Below are positions 27,041-35,825 of a stretch of DNA of 64,000 nt, piece by piece. Source of the DNA: Flavobacterium sp. CF108. Lineage in GTDB: Bacteria > Bacteroidota > Bacteroidia > Flavobacteriales > Flavobacteriaceae. The stretch is taken from positions 62,001 through 126,000 of the forward strand of contig NZ_FQWW01000006.1 of NCBI RefSeq assembly GCF_900129795.1, given 5' to 3'. Every line of letters begins with the position of its first letter. Position 1 is the stretch's first letter. The position numbers and the translations under genes are program-made. The notes below the pieces were generated by a model. It did not search any database. It was not told where the DNA came from and was given only the letters and a program-made list of their open reading frames with translations.

Positions 27041-28012
27041 ATGAAATTTTTGCAAAAGATCAACTTTGTTTACGGTTTGTTACTTTTTAGTTTTATTACA
27101 AATGCTCAAAAAAGCAACTTGCCTCAGACATTTTATAAACACGATAAATATCTTTCTTCAGATAAATTAGAAGGTCGTTTGGTTGGAACAAAAGGAAATA
27201 ATGACGCAGCATCTTACATCAAAAAATATTTTAAAAAGTACGGATTAAAGGAATTTAACAGCAGCTATTATCAGCCTTTTAATGTATTTGTAAAAGAAGG
27301 AATCAACAAAACAAAATCAGATAGTGTTTCAACCCAAAATGTTTTAGGATATATTGAAGGATCTGACGAAAAGCTCAAAAACGAATTTATCGTTATTGGC
27401 GCACATTATGATCATTGGGGCTGGGGCGGAATTGGTTCCGGAAGCAAAAAGAAAGATACCATTGCGATTCATAACGGAGCAGATGATAATGCATCTGGAG
27501 TTTCGGCTTTGTTATGTATTTTGGAAGAAGTTTCTAAGTTGAAAATCAAACCAAAAAGAAGTATTATTTTTATTTCTTTTAGCGGAGAAGAAGAAGGATT
27601 ATTGGGTTCGAAATATTTCATAAATCATTTGCCGATAAAAAAAGAAGCCGTAAAAGTAATGCTGAATATGGATATGGTAGGAAGATTAAATGCCGAAAAA
27701 CAAATCTATATGGGCGGAGCAGGAACTTTCCCAAACGGAGTCGACCTAATGAAAAAACTAGGCCAAAACAGCGGATTAAATCCTGTTGTATTCGCCGGCG
27801 ATGTTGGCGGATCTGATCATGTTTCTTTTTACAAAGCTTCGATTTCTGCAGTAGGTTTCCACACAGGCGGACATCCGCAATATCATACGCCAGAAGATGA
27901 TATTGATTTAATTAATTTTGAAGGTGGTGCTTTGGTAGCGAAGTATATTTATAATGCTTTGGTAAGTATTGCTGATTATGATGAGGAATTGGTTTTTATA
28001 AAGCAGGATTAA
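27041..28012 (+). CDS. M28 family zinc aminopeptidase, secreted
   Basis: 323 aa metallopeptidase with an N-terminal signal peptide (ends TNAQ). Zinc-site motifs of family M28 are all visible: GAHYDHWG (His122), NGADDNASG (Asp148), SGEEEGLLGS (Glu183-185, including the catalytic base and a ligand), NMDMVGR, and a C-terminal HTPEDD. Such exopeptidases remove N-terminal amino acids from peptides in the periplasm or outside the cell. In this place it could degrade the peptide part of glycopeptides, complementing the glycosylasparaginase; this is inference. It is separated from the mutarotase by the inverted-end element and is the last gene of the + strand locus. Confidence 0.9.
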   Translation: MKFLQKINFVYGLLLFSFITNAQKSNLPQTFYKHDKYLSSDKLEGRLVGTKGNNDAASYIKKYFKKYGLKEFNSSYYQPFNVFVKEGINKTKSDSVSTQNVLGYIEGSDEKLKNEFIVIGAHYDHWGWGGIGSGSKKKDTIAIHNGADDNASGVSALLCILEEVSKLKIKPKRSIIFISFSGEEEGLLGSKYFINHLPIKKEAVKVMLNMDMVGRLNAEKQIYMGGAGTFPNGVDLMKKLGQNSGLNPVVFAGDVGGSDHVSFYKASISAVGFHTGGHPQYHTPEDDIDLINFEGGALVAKYIYNALVSIADYDEELVFIKQD

Positions 28013-28020
28013 TATAAATT

Positions 28021-28055
28021 AAAAAGCGCTTTTATTATGAAGTGGCTTTTTTGTT
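28021..28055 (+). terminator. Probable terminator after the M28 gene
   Basis: AAAAAGCGCTT pairs with AAGTGGCTTTTT (one bulged base) around a short AT loop and runs into a T-rich tract, 9 bp after the M28 stop. Confidence 0.6.
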
Positions 28056-28315
28056 TATTGACTTTGAGTGCGATTACGAGCGGGAAGACATTATAAAATT
28101 TAGCAATGCCGACCCCTGATAAGGTTTCCTTCTTTCATTGTATTCTTTTTCTACAATAATATAAGACTTAACTTGTTTGTTTTTATCATTTCAAGAAAAA
28201 GGGAAGAAAAGTTAGAGACTTTTGATACGCTTATAATTTCTAGTAACAAAAAAATGCGCAAAGTCAGAGACATTTGCGCAGCTTTTCAGTTGAACTCATC
28301 TCAAAGCGGGTGAAG
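28056..28315. other. Non-coding gap between convergent units
   Basis: The 303-bp gap between the M28 stop and the stop of the - strand lipoprotein holds the two terminators (28021 and 28247). The approximately 190 bp between them shows no ORF of note, RNA gene or recognisable repeat. Confidence 0.6.
28247..28280 (-). terminator. Intrinsic terminator of the - strand RHS unit
   Basis: On the - strand TGCGCAAA / TTTGCGCA forms an 8-bp perfect stem with a 10-base loop, followed by seven T. It lies 36 bp downstream of the lipoprotein stop at 28316. Confidence 0.8.
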
Positions 28316-28783
28316 TTATTTTTTAATTGAATCATATTGCTGTTTAGTAATTAAATTGTTTTTAATCATCTTATTTAACCAATATATTGCCTTTTTCTTC
28401 GCAGTATTATCCATCTTGCTTAAATTAAGAGTTGAATAATCACCATAATCATAACTTATGTTATATTTCCTACATAATGCTTGGAAATAATCGAAATAAG
28501 CTTTTTCATAGTGGTATTTTTCAGCCATTATTTTTGAATAAACCATTACACTATCTGTGCTTTCTTCTTTAGTTGACTCCATCATACTATAAAAAAGTTC
28601 ATCATAAGAATCTCTATCTCCTTTTTTACGAATATTATAAGCCAAAGTATCTTTGATAGTAGTAATTTGATTGATCGTAATGACTTCTTCAGAATTAATG
28701 TTAGCTTTATTATCTTGTATATGTTTATTCTTTTGACATGAAAAAAAGGAAAGAAGTAAAATATACACAATTTTTAATTTCAT
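28316..28783 (-). CDS. Small lipoprotein next to RHS toxin, candidate immunity protein
   Basis: 155 aa, not recognised. Lipobox FFSC gives acylation at Cys16. The body is hydrophilic and mostly helical in character, with NTAKKKAIYWLNKMIKNNLITKQQYDSI at the C-terminus split over predicted helices. It lies 85 bp downstream of the RHS gene with the peptidase-like tip and just upstream of the terminator, exactly where immunity genes of polymorphic toxins sit. A similar lipoprotein-after-tip arrangement occurs three more times near 48471-50714, though I see no clear sequence relation. Periplasmic anchoring would suit protection against a toxin acting in the periplasm. Immunity function is inference from position only. 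Confidence 0.75.
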   Translation of the reverse strand: MKLKIVYILLLSFFSCQKNKHIQDNKANINSEEVITINQITTIKDTLAYNIRKKGDRDSYDELFYSMMESTKEESTDSVMVYSKIMAEKYHYEKAYFDYFQALCRKYNISYDYGDYSTLNLSKMDNTAKKKAIYWLNKMIKNNLITKQQYDSIKK

Positions 28784-28868
28784 AATTTATTTTTTTAATT
28801 GTTAAAATACTATTCCAGTGATGAATATTAAGGATATAAATTCTTAAATTAGTTATTATACATATTAA

Positions 28869-31800
28869 CTAATTTACAACAGTTCCTTCTGACAATTTCC
28901 CAACAACGACTCTATTTTTTGGGACGTTTTGTCCATTGGTTTGATATATTAATCTCCCATACATAAATGTATTCCAATTACCAAATTGTCGTGTTTGAAA
29001 GCCATGAGTACCACGATCTTGAAGGGCATAATCGCCATTGAAATTTACATTTTTTGTTACTTGTGGTCCAATTTCTTTGCCTTTGGCAGAGAAACCATCT
29101 CTTTCGTCTGGTGCAATTATAGAAACCCCTATCATTTCTTTTGAAGCTGAAATTTTGGCGGCTACAGGATCAGTTAAATTTCCATTTGAGTCGAGAGTAT
29201 AACGGCCAGTTCGACAAGCGTGTATTACTATAGTAAATCCTTCTTTGCTTTTCGAATTTTTCCATAAGCTACTTGTTTGATTGAGGGTTTTATTTAAAAT
29301 AGCCCCCGAATTAATTGTAGTTTCTCCCTTTTTTCCATAATCATTATAAAATTCTGCAGGATTTCCGTGGGCGAAAACATGAATTGTTTTTGTTATCGGA
29401 TCATCTTTATATTGCCCACTATTGGCGGCCATAATTACAGGCTGATTATGGGCTGAATCTTTCAATAAAACAACTTCCAGACCTTCTAATTCTACACCAT
29501 CAATTACTCTGTTTTCAGAAAAATTATAATGTGATTGATATGCATATTTTTCGCTTAAAGGGTCTGCATTCATAAATCTTGCTATAGTAGTATCATAATT
29601 TCTCCATTTAAAACTATCCCAGGTAAGTCCTAGTTCTTCTTGACGTTCTTGATTTTGGTATTTATAGTTTAGTGCATCATTACTGGACTTTTTAATATTA
29701 TTATAACCTTCTTGTTTTAATCCAAAAGCATAAAAGTTATTTTCCTCTTGTATAGCGAGTGTTTTGTCATAACTTAAACGTACATTTCCTAATTGGTCCT
29801 TATACTGGAATATATATTTATATGAATTTCCAACAGGTTCTACATAACCTTCTGAAGTTGGAAAAAATTTTAATAGAGAATTTTTATACTGATAACCCTC
29901 TAAATAATCGGTTGTTGTAACACTAGGTGGCGAGGTGATGGTAATTGTTTTCTGCAATTTTTGACCATCCGCATTATAAAGGTATGTAATGCTGCCTGTT
30001 TGCAAGATTATTTTAGTTGGGAGATTAAAATGATTATAGACAATATCTGTAATACCTTTATTGGCATCAGTAATCATATTTCCATTTGAATCGTAGGTAT
30101 AGTCAGTAGTAGTATCAATGACACCTGTACCAATTACATCATCCTTAAAACCAAAGGTTTTACTTCCCAGATCTGAGACCATCTGCAGGCGATTTCCACC
30201 ATCATAAGTATAATTAAGATCATCCATTAGACCAAAGTTGGTTGGAATACTAATAGAGGCATTATTAACTAAATGTCCCGTACGTTTTAAGGTAACAATA
30301 TTTCCATTTTTATCATAGGTAACATTCTCGTTAAAGAAACCTGTATTATCAGTAGCGCTTTTTAAACGACTTAAATTGTCATATGTATACACATAATTTT
30401 TAAGGGTTTTATCTAAATTATCTGTTAACCAGAAAGTTTGACTGATATTTCCGTTATATAATTTTTTGGTAACATCTGCGATGCCATTATAATTAATTTT
30501 AAAAGCAAATAAATCTTTAGGATCACCGACTATACTCAGTGAACTTATATCATTGATATTGGTTAACCAGCCACGTATGTTGTATTTATAATCTACTTTT
30601 TGTGTAGGTGATTCTACAGTATTTCCTATTTTTTTATAAATTAGGTTTCCTAACTCATCGTATGTATTATTCGTAATAAGTTCTGCTGCATCATTATTAA
30701 TTTGATGAGTCTGTGTCAGAAGACGTCCTTGTGATAGATAAGTAAACGATTCTTTTGTTGTCAATTCTGTATCAGAGGATAACCTTTTGTGTTTGGTAAT
30801 GCTGTATTGTAGTTGTCCTGAAAAAGGTTCAAGTTTGTTATCGGTATAGGTATACCCCCCCAGGTAGTTTTTGAGATAATTCCGAATAGGCCTTGCTTTT
30901 TCGTCGTAAAAGATAGCCTTTGTTTCTCCTAGATTTGAATTGTTGGTAACCAATATTCTTTTCCAGAAAGCTGTTGCAAGACCCTTTAACTGATTTGATG
31001 ATAAAGCATTTTGTCCCTCTATACTAGTTGGTATTGAAATTGCCGTACTTGGAAAGATATAATTGTCGTAGTAGTTTACAGAAAGAAGTTTGAAAGTAGT
31101 TGGAGTAACTAAATTACTATAATAAGCCTCTATACCATCGAGTGTTCCATTTGGTTGTTTAGTTTCATTAATGATAATACGATTTGGATCATTTTGATCA
31201 GTCTGTAATGAAATTCTTCCCGAAGTATTTGCAGCAACAGAATTCATCCAGCCTGTATAAACTGGACGATTAAAAGCATCATATTTGGTAATAAGCCATC
31301 CAATTGCAGAAATATCTGAAAAAGGAGAATTAGCAGGTCCTGTCGCTACGATACGGTCTAGCTTATCATATATTATAAACTCCCATTGAGCCCCTGGCAG
31401 CTTTTTTTCTACTAATCTGTTTTTTGTGTCGTATTTGTATTGGTAACATAAATCATTTAAAATAGAAGTAGTAATACCTCCATCTGCTTTTGGAGGTAGT
31501 ATAAAGCTCAAATTACCATAATCATCATAAATATAATATGTTTCGTGTGTGGTATTAATCTCTACGTTATTTACTACTGACACTCCATACGTTTTTTTTA
31601 GTATTAGATGGCCCTGCTTATCTTTAAATTCTTCTGTAGTATTGTTGCTTCCACTAATCCAGTTTTCGTTTTTTGTGATAGTCTTATATAGTTGTCCAAC
31701 TCCATAATACCCAACGAAGGATAATGAAGGAGTGAATGTATTATTGGCTAAATTTAGAGTTATTCCATATAGTTTTACTTCATTTGCTAAATTTGTTTGA

Positions 31801-32471
31801 TAGTCAACCTTAATTTCATGACCATTGCCCAATGCCCAATCTGCTCCCGGAGCGCAATATTGTAAAATACGGTCTTCTGACGAATTTTCAAATCCTTTTT
31901 GAGAAAATGGGTTTGGATTGACACTATTAATCTCGCTAGGATAATTCGCAACATAATAATTATTTGTATTTGTAGCTGCGTTATTTCGATAAGATGCTGT
32001 AGGTTCTGAAATATCTGTGTAAGGCAAATAATTCTTATCATTTCTGCCAATATTGTCATATCCTATATGAGTTATAATATCTTTATATGAAGGTGATGCC
32101 TTTATGGCGATTTCTTGCATTGGCCGACCTAAGCCATCAAAATATATAATACTTTCGTCAACGTCTTTATTAGAAGAGATTTCAGAACTATTTTTTAATG
32201 CTTTATTATAATTACGAGTAAAGATGTAGTTCTCATTACTAAAATTTAATGCCGTATACGCATCTGAAGAAATTTTTGCAACAAAACTACTTCCAAATTG
32301 TATAGTTGAACTAGGTTTTATAATAATACTTTGAGTAGCAATAAGAGTTTGTAATCCCATCTCAGGTGTAACTGTGTAATCTGTTTTTATTATATTTTCT
32401 GAGGTCTGAGCAATTAAGGTAGTACTTATAAAAAACAATAGTATTGGTAAGAATCTTAATGTATTTATCAT
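28869..32471 (-). CDS. RHS repeat protein (DUF6443 N-terminus) with caspase-like C-terminal domain
   Basis: 1200 aa secreted RHS/YD-repeat protein. Signal peptide ends TLIAQ; a DUF6443-type N-terminal region (about 40-180, including YIFTRNYNKAL and YFDGLGRPMQEIAIKASP) is followed by many YD repeats such as YDKLDRIVATG, YNIRGWLTNI and YTYDNLSRLKSATDN. The RHS core ends in RFMNADPLSEKYAYQSHYNFSENRVIDG. The variable tip (about 985-1200) contains IHVFAHGNP (His1035) and FTIVIHACRTG (Cys1086): hydrophobic strand then HG, hydrophobic strand then AC, 51 residues apart, the signature order of clan CD cysteine peptidases. I infer a self-processing or toxic peptidase domain. The gene starts 6 bp after the partner RHS gene and is followed by the candidate immunity lipoprotein. 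The RHS call is firm and the tip call moderate. Confidence 0.92.
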   Translation of the reverse strand: MINTLRFLPILLFFISTTLIAQTSENIIKTDYTVTPEMGLQTLIATQSIIIKPSSTIQFGSSFVAKISSDAYTALNFSNENYIFTRNYNKALKNSSEISSNKDVDESIIYFDGLGRPMQEIAIKASPSYKDIITHIGYDNIGRNDKNYLPYTDISEPTASYRNNAATNTNNYYVANYPSEINSVNPNPFSQKGFENSSEDRILQYCAPGADWALGNGHEIKVDYQTNLANEVKLYGITLNLANNTFTPSLSFVGYYGVGQLYKTITKNENWISGSNNTTEEFKDKQGHLILKKTYGVSVVNNVEINTTHETYYIYDDYGNLSFILPPKADGGITTSILNDLCYQYKYDTKNRLVEKKLPGAQWEFIIYDKLDRIVATGPANSPFSDISAIGWLITKYDAFNRPVYTGWMNSVAANTSGRISLQTDQNDPNRIIINETKQPNGTLDGIEAYYSNLVTPTTFKLLSVNYYDNYIFPSTAISIPTSIEGQNALSSNQLKGLATAFWKRILVTNNSNLGETKAIFYDEKARPIRNYLKNYLGGYTYTDNKLEPFSGQLQYSITKHKRLSSDTELTTKESFTYLSQGRLLTQTHQINNDAAELITNNTYDELGNLIYKKIGNTVESPTQKVDYKYNIRGWLTNINDISSLSIVGDPKDLFAFKINYNGIADVTKKLYNGNISQTFWLTDNLDKTLKNYVYTYDNLSRLKSATDNTGFFNENVTYDKNGNIVTLKRTGHLVNNASISIPTNFGLMDDLNYTYDGGNRLQMVSDLGSKTFGFKDDVIGTGVIDTTTDYTYDSNGNMITDANKGITDIVYNHFNLPTKIILQTGSITYLYNADGQKLQKTITITSPPSVTTTDYLEGYQYKNSLLKFFPTSEGYVEPVGNSYKYIFQYKDQLGNVRLSYDKTLAIQEENNFYAFGLKQEGYNNIKKSSNDALNYKYQNQERQEELGLTWDSFKWRNYDTTIARFMNADPLSEKYAYQSHYNFSENRVIDGVELEGLEVVLLKDSAHNQPVIMAANSGQYKDDPITKTIHVFAHGNPAEFYNDYGKKGETTINSGAILNKTLNQTSSLWKNSKSKEGFTIVIHACRTGRYTLDSNGNLTDPVAAKISASKEMIGVSIIAPDERDGFSAKGKEIGPQVTKNVNFNGDYALQDRGTHGFQTRQFGNWNTFMYGRLIYQTNGQNVPKNRVVVGKLSEGTVVN

Positions 32472-32477
32472 CTTATA

Positions 32478-35400
32478 TTAGTTTTTATATTTATATATAT
32501 TTTCAGAAATAATATTTCCATCTCTATCTTTTACAAATTTAAGACGATTGAGTTCGTCATATTCATAAGTTGTAATATAGCCTTTAGGGTCCGTAATACT
32601 ACTTATACCAACAAGCGGTTTGTAGGTATAGGTAGTTACCATAGCAGCAGGTAAATTTATCCTCAATTTATTAAGTTCAGTTATCAATAATTGTTCGTCA
32701 GATCCATTTGAAAGATTTTGAATAGTAGTAATGTAAGGATCTACCTGAGCCGAGCTTGCATTTTCAATCTTTGCTATTGGTTTTGTTTGATTATATCCCC
32801 ATATATATACGGTCGGTGTACCGTCTTTTTGAGTAACCTCTTTTAAATTTCCATTTGAGTAATAGCTTTTGAAAATTACATCTTCAAAATAATTAACTGA
32901 TTTTGTAAAGTCAAGAACAGGCTTGTTTTCTTTTAAATATGAGTCTACAAAAGCTGTATTTGATCTTTCAAGATTATATATTTTTGATTTTACGATATTG
33001 GTATTATCATATGCATACTCTGTTAATGAAGATGAAATAACTTTTTCCGTTCCATCATTTAATGTTTGTTTTACTTCTATAGGAAATTGTAGGTTATTGT
33101 CATTCATTCCTTTTAAAACATAAGCAAAACCATTTAAGATGTAGTTGTTTTCGGTTTGACACTGACACCAAACGTTATAACAGTTTTGATCTGTCCCGCA
33201 CTTATATTTATTATCTATTTCGCATTGTTTTCTATAAGCGACACAATCAACAATATATTTTAAATTTGTATTATAATCTGATGGATATTTGTAATAAGTT
33301 GAGAACTCTTGTCCTTTGCTGTTTGTAGATTTAGTTTTTCTAACAAGATTATTGATAGGATTGTATTCTGTTTCATCAATAATCGTGATCGGGTTCAACT
33401 CATCATTATCATATGTTGTTGTAATTTTTTTAGAGATATTATATTGGTAACTGAATATTCTATAGCCATGACTAAAATCCATTACCCAGTTATCACCAGA
33501 ACTATATTGATTAAAACGATTAGGATTTTCATTATAAAAATAAGAAGTACTGCTTACTTTTTTCTTGTTAGAATTAAAAACACTAAATTCTTTTAATTTG
33601 CCTCTTTCTATTGAAGTATCATCAAAGCGAAGAGCATTCATAACATGTGATTTATTATCGGGATTCGCTAAAAAAGTATTAAGTTCTGTTGATTGAAGGT
33701 TGGTTATATCAGGATTAGTTACATTGGTATTAAATTTTGAAATTTTAAATCCACCATTTTGATACACTTCTGCAACTTCAGAATAAGTAATATAATTATC
33801 ATTATAATTCATATAGCCTATGTTATTCCCTGTAAGAGAGTATACTCTCCATTGAGAAGCCGAGTAACTATAATAAACTAATACGCCAATCCAACCAGAT
33901 GATGCTGGTCTTACAAAAGTCATTCGGGTTACATATTTTGGCCAAAAATTCACAATACCACTTGATATTCCTGGAGTAGGATTATTATAATTTTGGACAT
34001 ATTTAAATTCACGACTATTTATATTTCCTTTTGAGTCATTATCTGTAATTTTTGAAACCCTAACACCTCCAGCAAGTGGAACATTCGCATAGTCATATAA
34101 TTTTGGAAAAAAGTTATTGTCAGACTTTCTTTCTAATTTTTTTGAATACGTATGTAGTTCATATTCAAATTCAGATGTCCCTTTTGTGGGATAAGTTACA
34201 GAGGTTAATACTGCAGTATTAGAATAAGAATTAGGTTCTTGTGTATTTGAAGTGTATACAATGTCCCCACTTTGGCTAAAGTTAAAAGTAGGAAGCTGTA
34301 ATTCACCAGTATCATTTCCACCATTCCAAAAACCCCAATAATCCTTACTGTTAGTAAGTGGATTAGGTAGGCTTTGATTTTGTTTATAAGTGAATTTATA
34401 AGGATTTCCAAATTTTTCTTCAATATCTGTTAAAAATACCCTATTATAATAATTCTGATATTTAAAATTAAACTCTTTTATTGTTTGAGTATCGTATTTA
34501 ACTTGTATTGTATTAAGTTTTAGGTTTTTTTGATTGAATCGTTGGTTTAACCCTATGCTGGTTAAATCACTTGCATCGTAAAAAGTAAAATCATTTTCCC
34601 CATAAGCAAAATTGATTGTTGTTTTATCAATAGTAATCTTTTCAAGGTAAGAGGTTTTCGTAGCAGTATGATATCTTCCAGATCTAGGCCCTCCAAGTCC
34701 TTGGCCACTTGTTTCGTTATATGATAAATTGAACCAGTTTCCAGCATTAAATAAATAATGTTGAGTATCACTAATGGTTCCAGATGGATTGTTGAAGTTC
34801 TTGTATTCATAAATAAGTTCTCTTCCATTCGGAGCTTTAACCTTTCGCAAATTCCATGATGTAATTTTTGGCGCTAGCCCATAGTCGTGATCCAAATCCA
34901 AACCTATTGAATATTCTAAATATTTTTTAGTTCCTCCAAAAGTATAAACATAACCTTTAGAGTCAGTAATTGTAATTTCTGAATCGACCAATTCAGATTC
35001 ATGTGTAGCAGCATTACATCTTTGGGCTGCAAATTTAGTTAAATCAACTTTGAAATTTCCATCTGCTATTACATGAACTTCTCCATTAATGTCAAAGAAA
35101 AATTTTCCAGAATATCCCATAAAATTAAAATTGAACATATCTGGACTTGTTTCATAATTTTTTGAATTATACCTTATTTTTATATCTGGTAGAAAAATAT
35201 AATCACTTGTTGATAGGCTTCTATTAAGAAAGGCCTTTTGTTTTGCTAATGCATAATAACCGGAAGTAATAACTTCCAAACAGCCACTACAACTTACCGA
35301 TTGGTCAATTACATCATCAGGTAAGCCTTCTATTGAACGAGTTATACTTCCTCCAGTATTTATGTACCAGTCTAATCCAACTGCACTAGAGCGTTTGTTA

Positions 35401-35627
35401 GGTTTGAAACCAGATGAATTATAATTAATATCAACTCCAAAAGAGAAATCATTATCAGAATATTTATATATAGGTACTGAGAGATTTAATGAGCCTGTAT
35501 ACTGCGAAACAGGGATGTTTCCGTACCTAATAAAATCGTAAGTTTGAGGTGAAGGAATATCTACTCTATTTTGACTATAAGCAAAAAAACAAATAAATAT
35601 TAAACTGGTTATTAAAATTTTTTTCAT
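32478..35627 (-). CDS. RHS-associated secreted protein, N-terminal partner (pair 1)
   Basis: 1049 aa with signal peptide (ends FAYSQ). The N-terminal region (IPSPQTYDFIRYGNIPVSQY, VDINYNSSG, AVGLDWYINTGGSITR) is typical of Bacteroidota YD-repeat-related wall proteins. Only the last approximately 80 residues carry clear YD repeats (VTTYTYKPLVGISSITDPKG, YDELNRLKFVKDRDG). It stops where the next gene, 6 bp away, begins its own repeats, so the two probably form one structure. A Cys-rich stretch with six cysteines (about residues 795-822) is unusual. The homologue in pair 2 is at 54295. A possible - strand promoter box (TAGTTTTG) lies at 35663-35670. The shell role is inferred by analogy with TcB/TcC. 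Confidence 0.85.
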   Translation of the reverse strand: MKKILITSLIFICFFAYSQNRVDIPSPQTYDFIRYGNIPVSQYTGSLNLSVPIYKYSDNDFSFGVDINYNSSGFKPNKRSSAVGLDWYINTGGSITRSIEGLPDDVIDQSVSCSGCLEVITSGYYALAKQKAFLNRSLSTSDYIFLPDIKIRYNSKNYETSPDMFNFNFMGYSGKFFFDINGEVHVIADGNFKVDLTKFAAQRCNAATHESELVDSEITITDSKGYVYTFGGTKKYLEYSIGLDLDHDYGLAPKITSWNLRKVKAPNGRELIYEYKNFNNPSGTISDTQHYLFNAGNWFNLSYNETSGQGLGGPRSGRYHTATKTSYLEKITIDKTTINFAYGENDFTFYDASDLTSIGLNQRFNQKNLKLNTIQVKYDTQTIKEFNFKYQNYYNRVFLTDIEEKFGNPYKFTYKQNQSLPNPLTNSKDYWGFWNGGNDTGELQLPTFNFSQSGDIVYTSNTQEPNSYSNTAVLTSVTYPTKGTSEFEYELHTYSKKLERKSDNNFFPKLYDYANVPLAGGVRVSKITDNDSKGNINSREFKYVQNYNNPTPGISSGIVNFWPKYVTRMTFVRPASSGWIGVLVYYSYSASQWRVYSLTGNNIGYMNYNDNYITYSEVAEVYQNGGFKISKFNTNVTNPDITNLQSTELNTFLANPDNKSHVMNALRFDDTSIERGKLKEFSVFNSNKKKVSSTSYFYNENPNRFNQYSSGDNWVMDFSHGYRIFSYQYNISKKITTTYDNDELNPITIIDETEYNPINNLVRKTKSTNSKGQEFSTYYKYPSDYNTNLKYIVDCVAYRKQCEIDNKYKCGTDQNCYNVWCQCQTENNYILNGFAYVLKGMNDNNLQFPIEVKQTLNDGTEKVISSSLTEYAYDNTNIVKSKIYNLERSNTAFVDSYLKENKPVLDFTKSVNYFEDVIFKSYYSNGNLKEVTQKDGTPTVYIWGYNQTKPIAKIENASSAQVDPYITTIQNLSNGSDEQLLITELNKLRINLPAAMVTTYTYKPLVGISSITDPKGYITTYEYDELNRLKFVKDRDGNIISENIYKYKN

Positions 35628-35662
35628 TGGCTGATTTAGAAATTGATTTACATTTTATTTTC

Positions 35663-35670
35663 CAAAACTA
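35663..35670 (-). promoter_or_regulatory. Candidate -7 box for RHS pair 1
   Basis: On the - strand this reads TAGTTTTG, matching the Bacteroidota TANNTTTG box, 36 bp before the RHS start. A TTTG lies only 14 bp upstream (35685-35688), shorter than the usual 17-23, so the call is weak. Confidence 0.35.
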
Positions 35671-35825
35671 ATGAATAATTCTGTCAAAAAAATTGTTATA
35701 ATTTCAATTTTATAAAAAAAATGTTAATAATTTGTAATTAAATATAAGAAATCATTTATATTAATATTTAAATAATTGACTGTCAGAGTTTAATGCGGAT
35801 AAGTCTTTTTAAGTTGGCTTATTTT

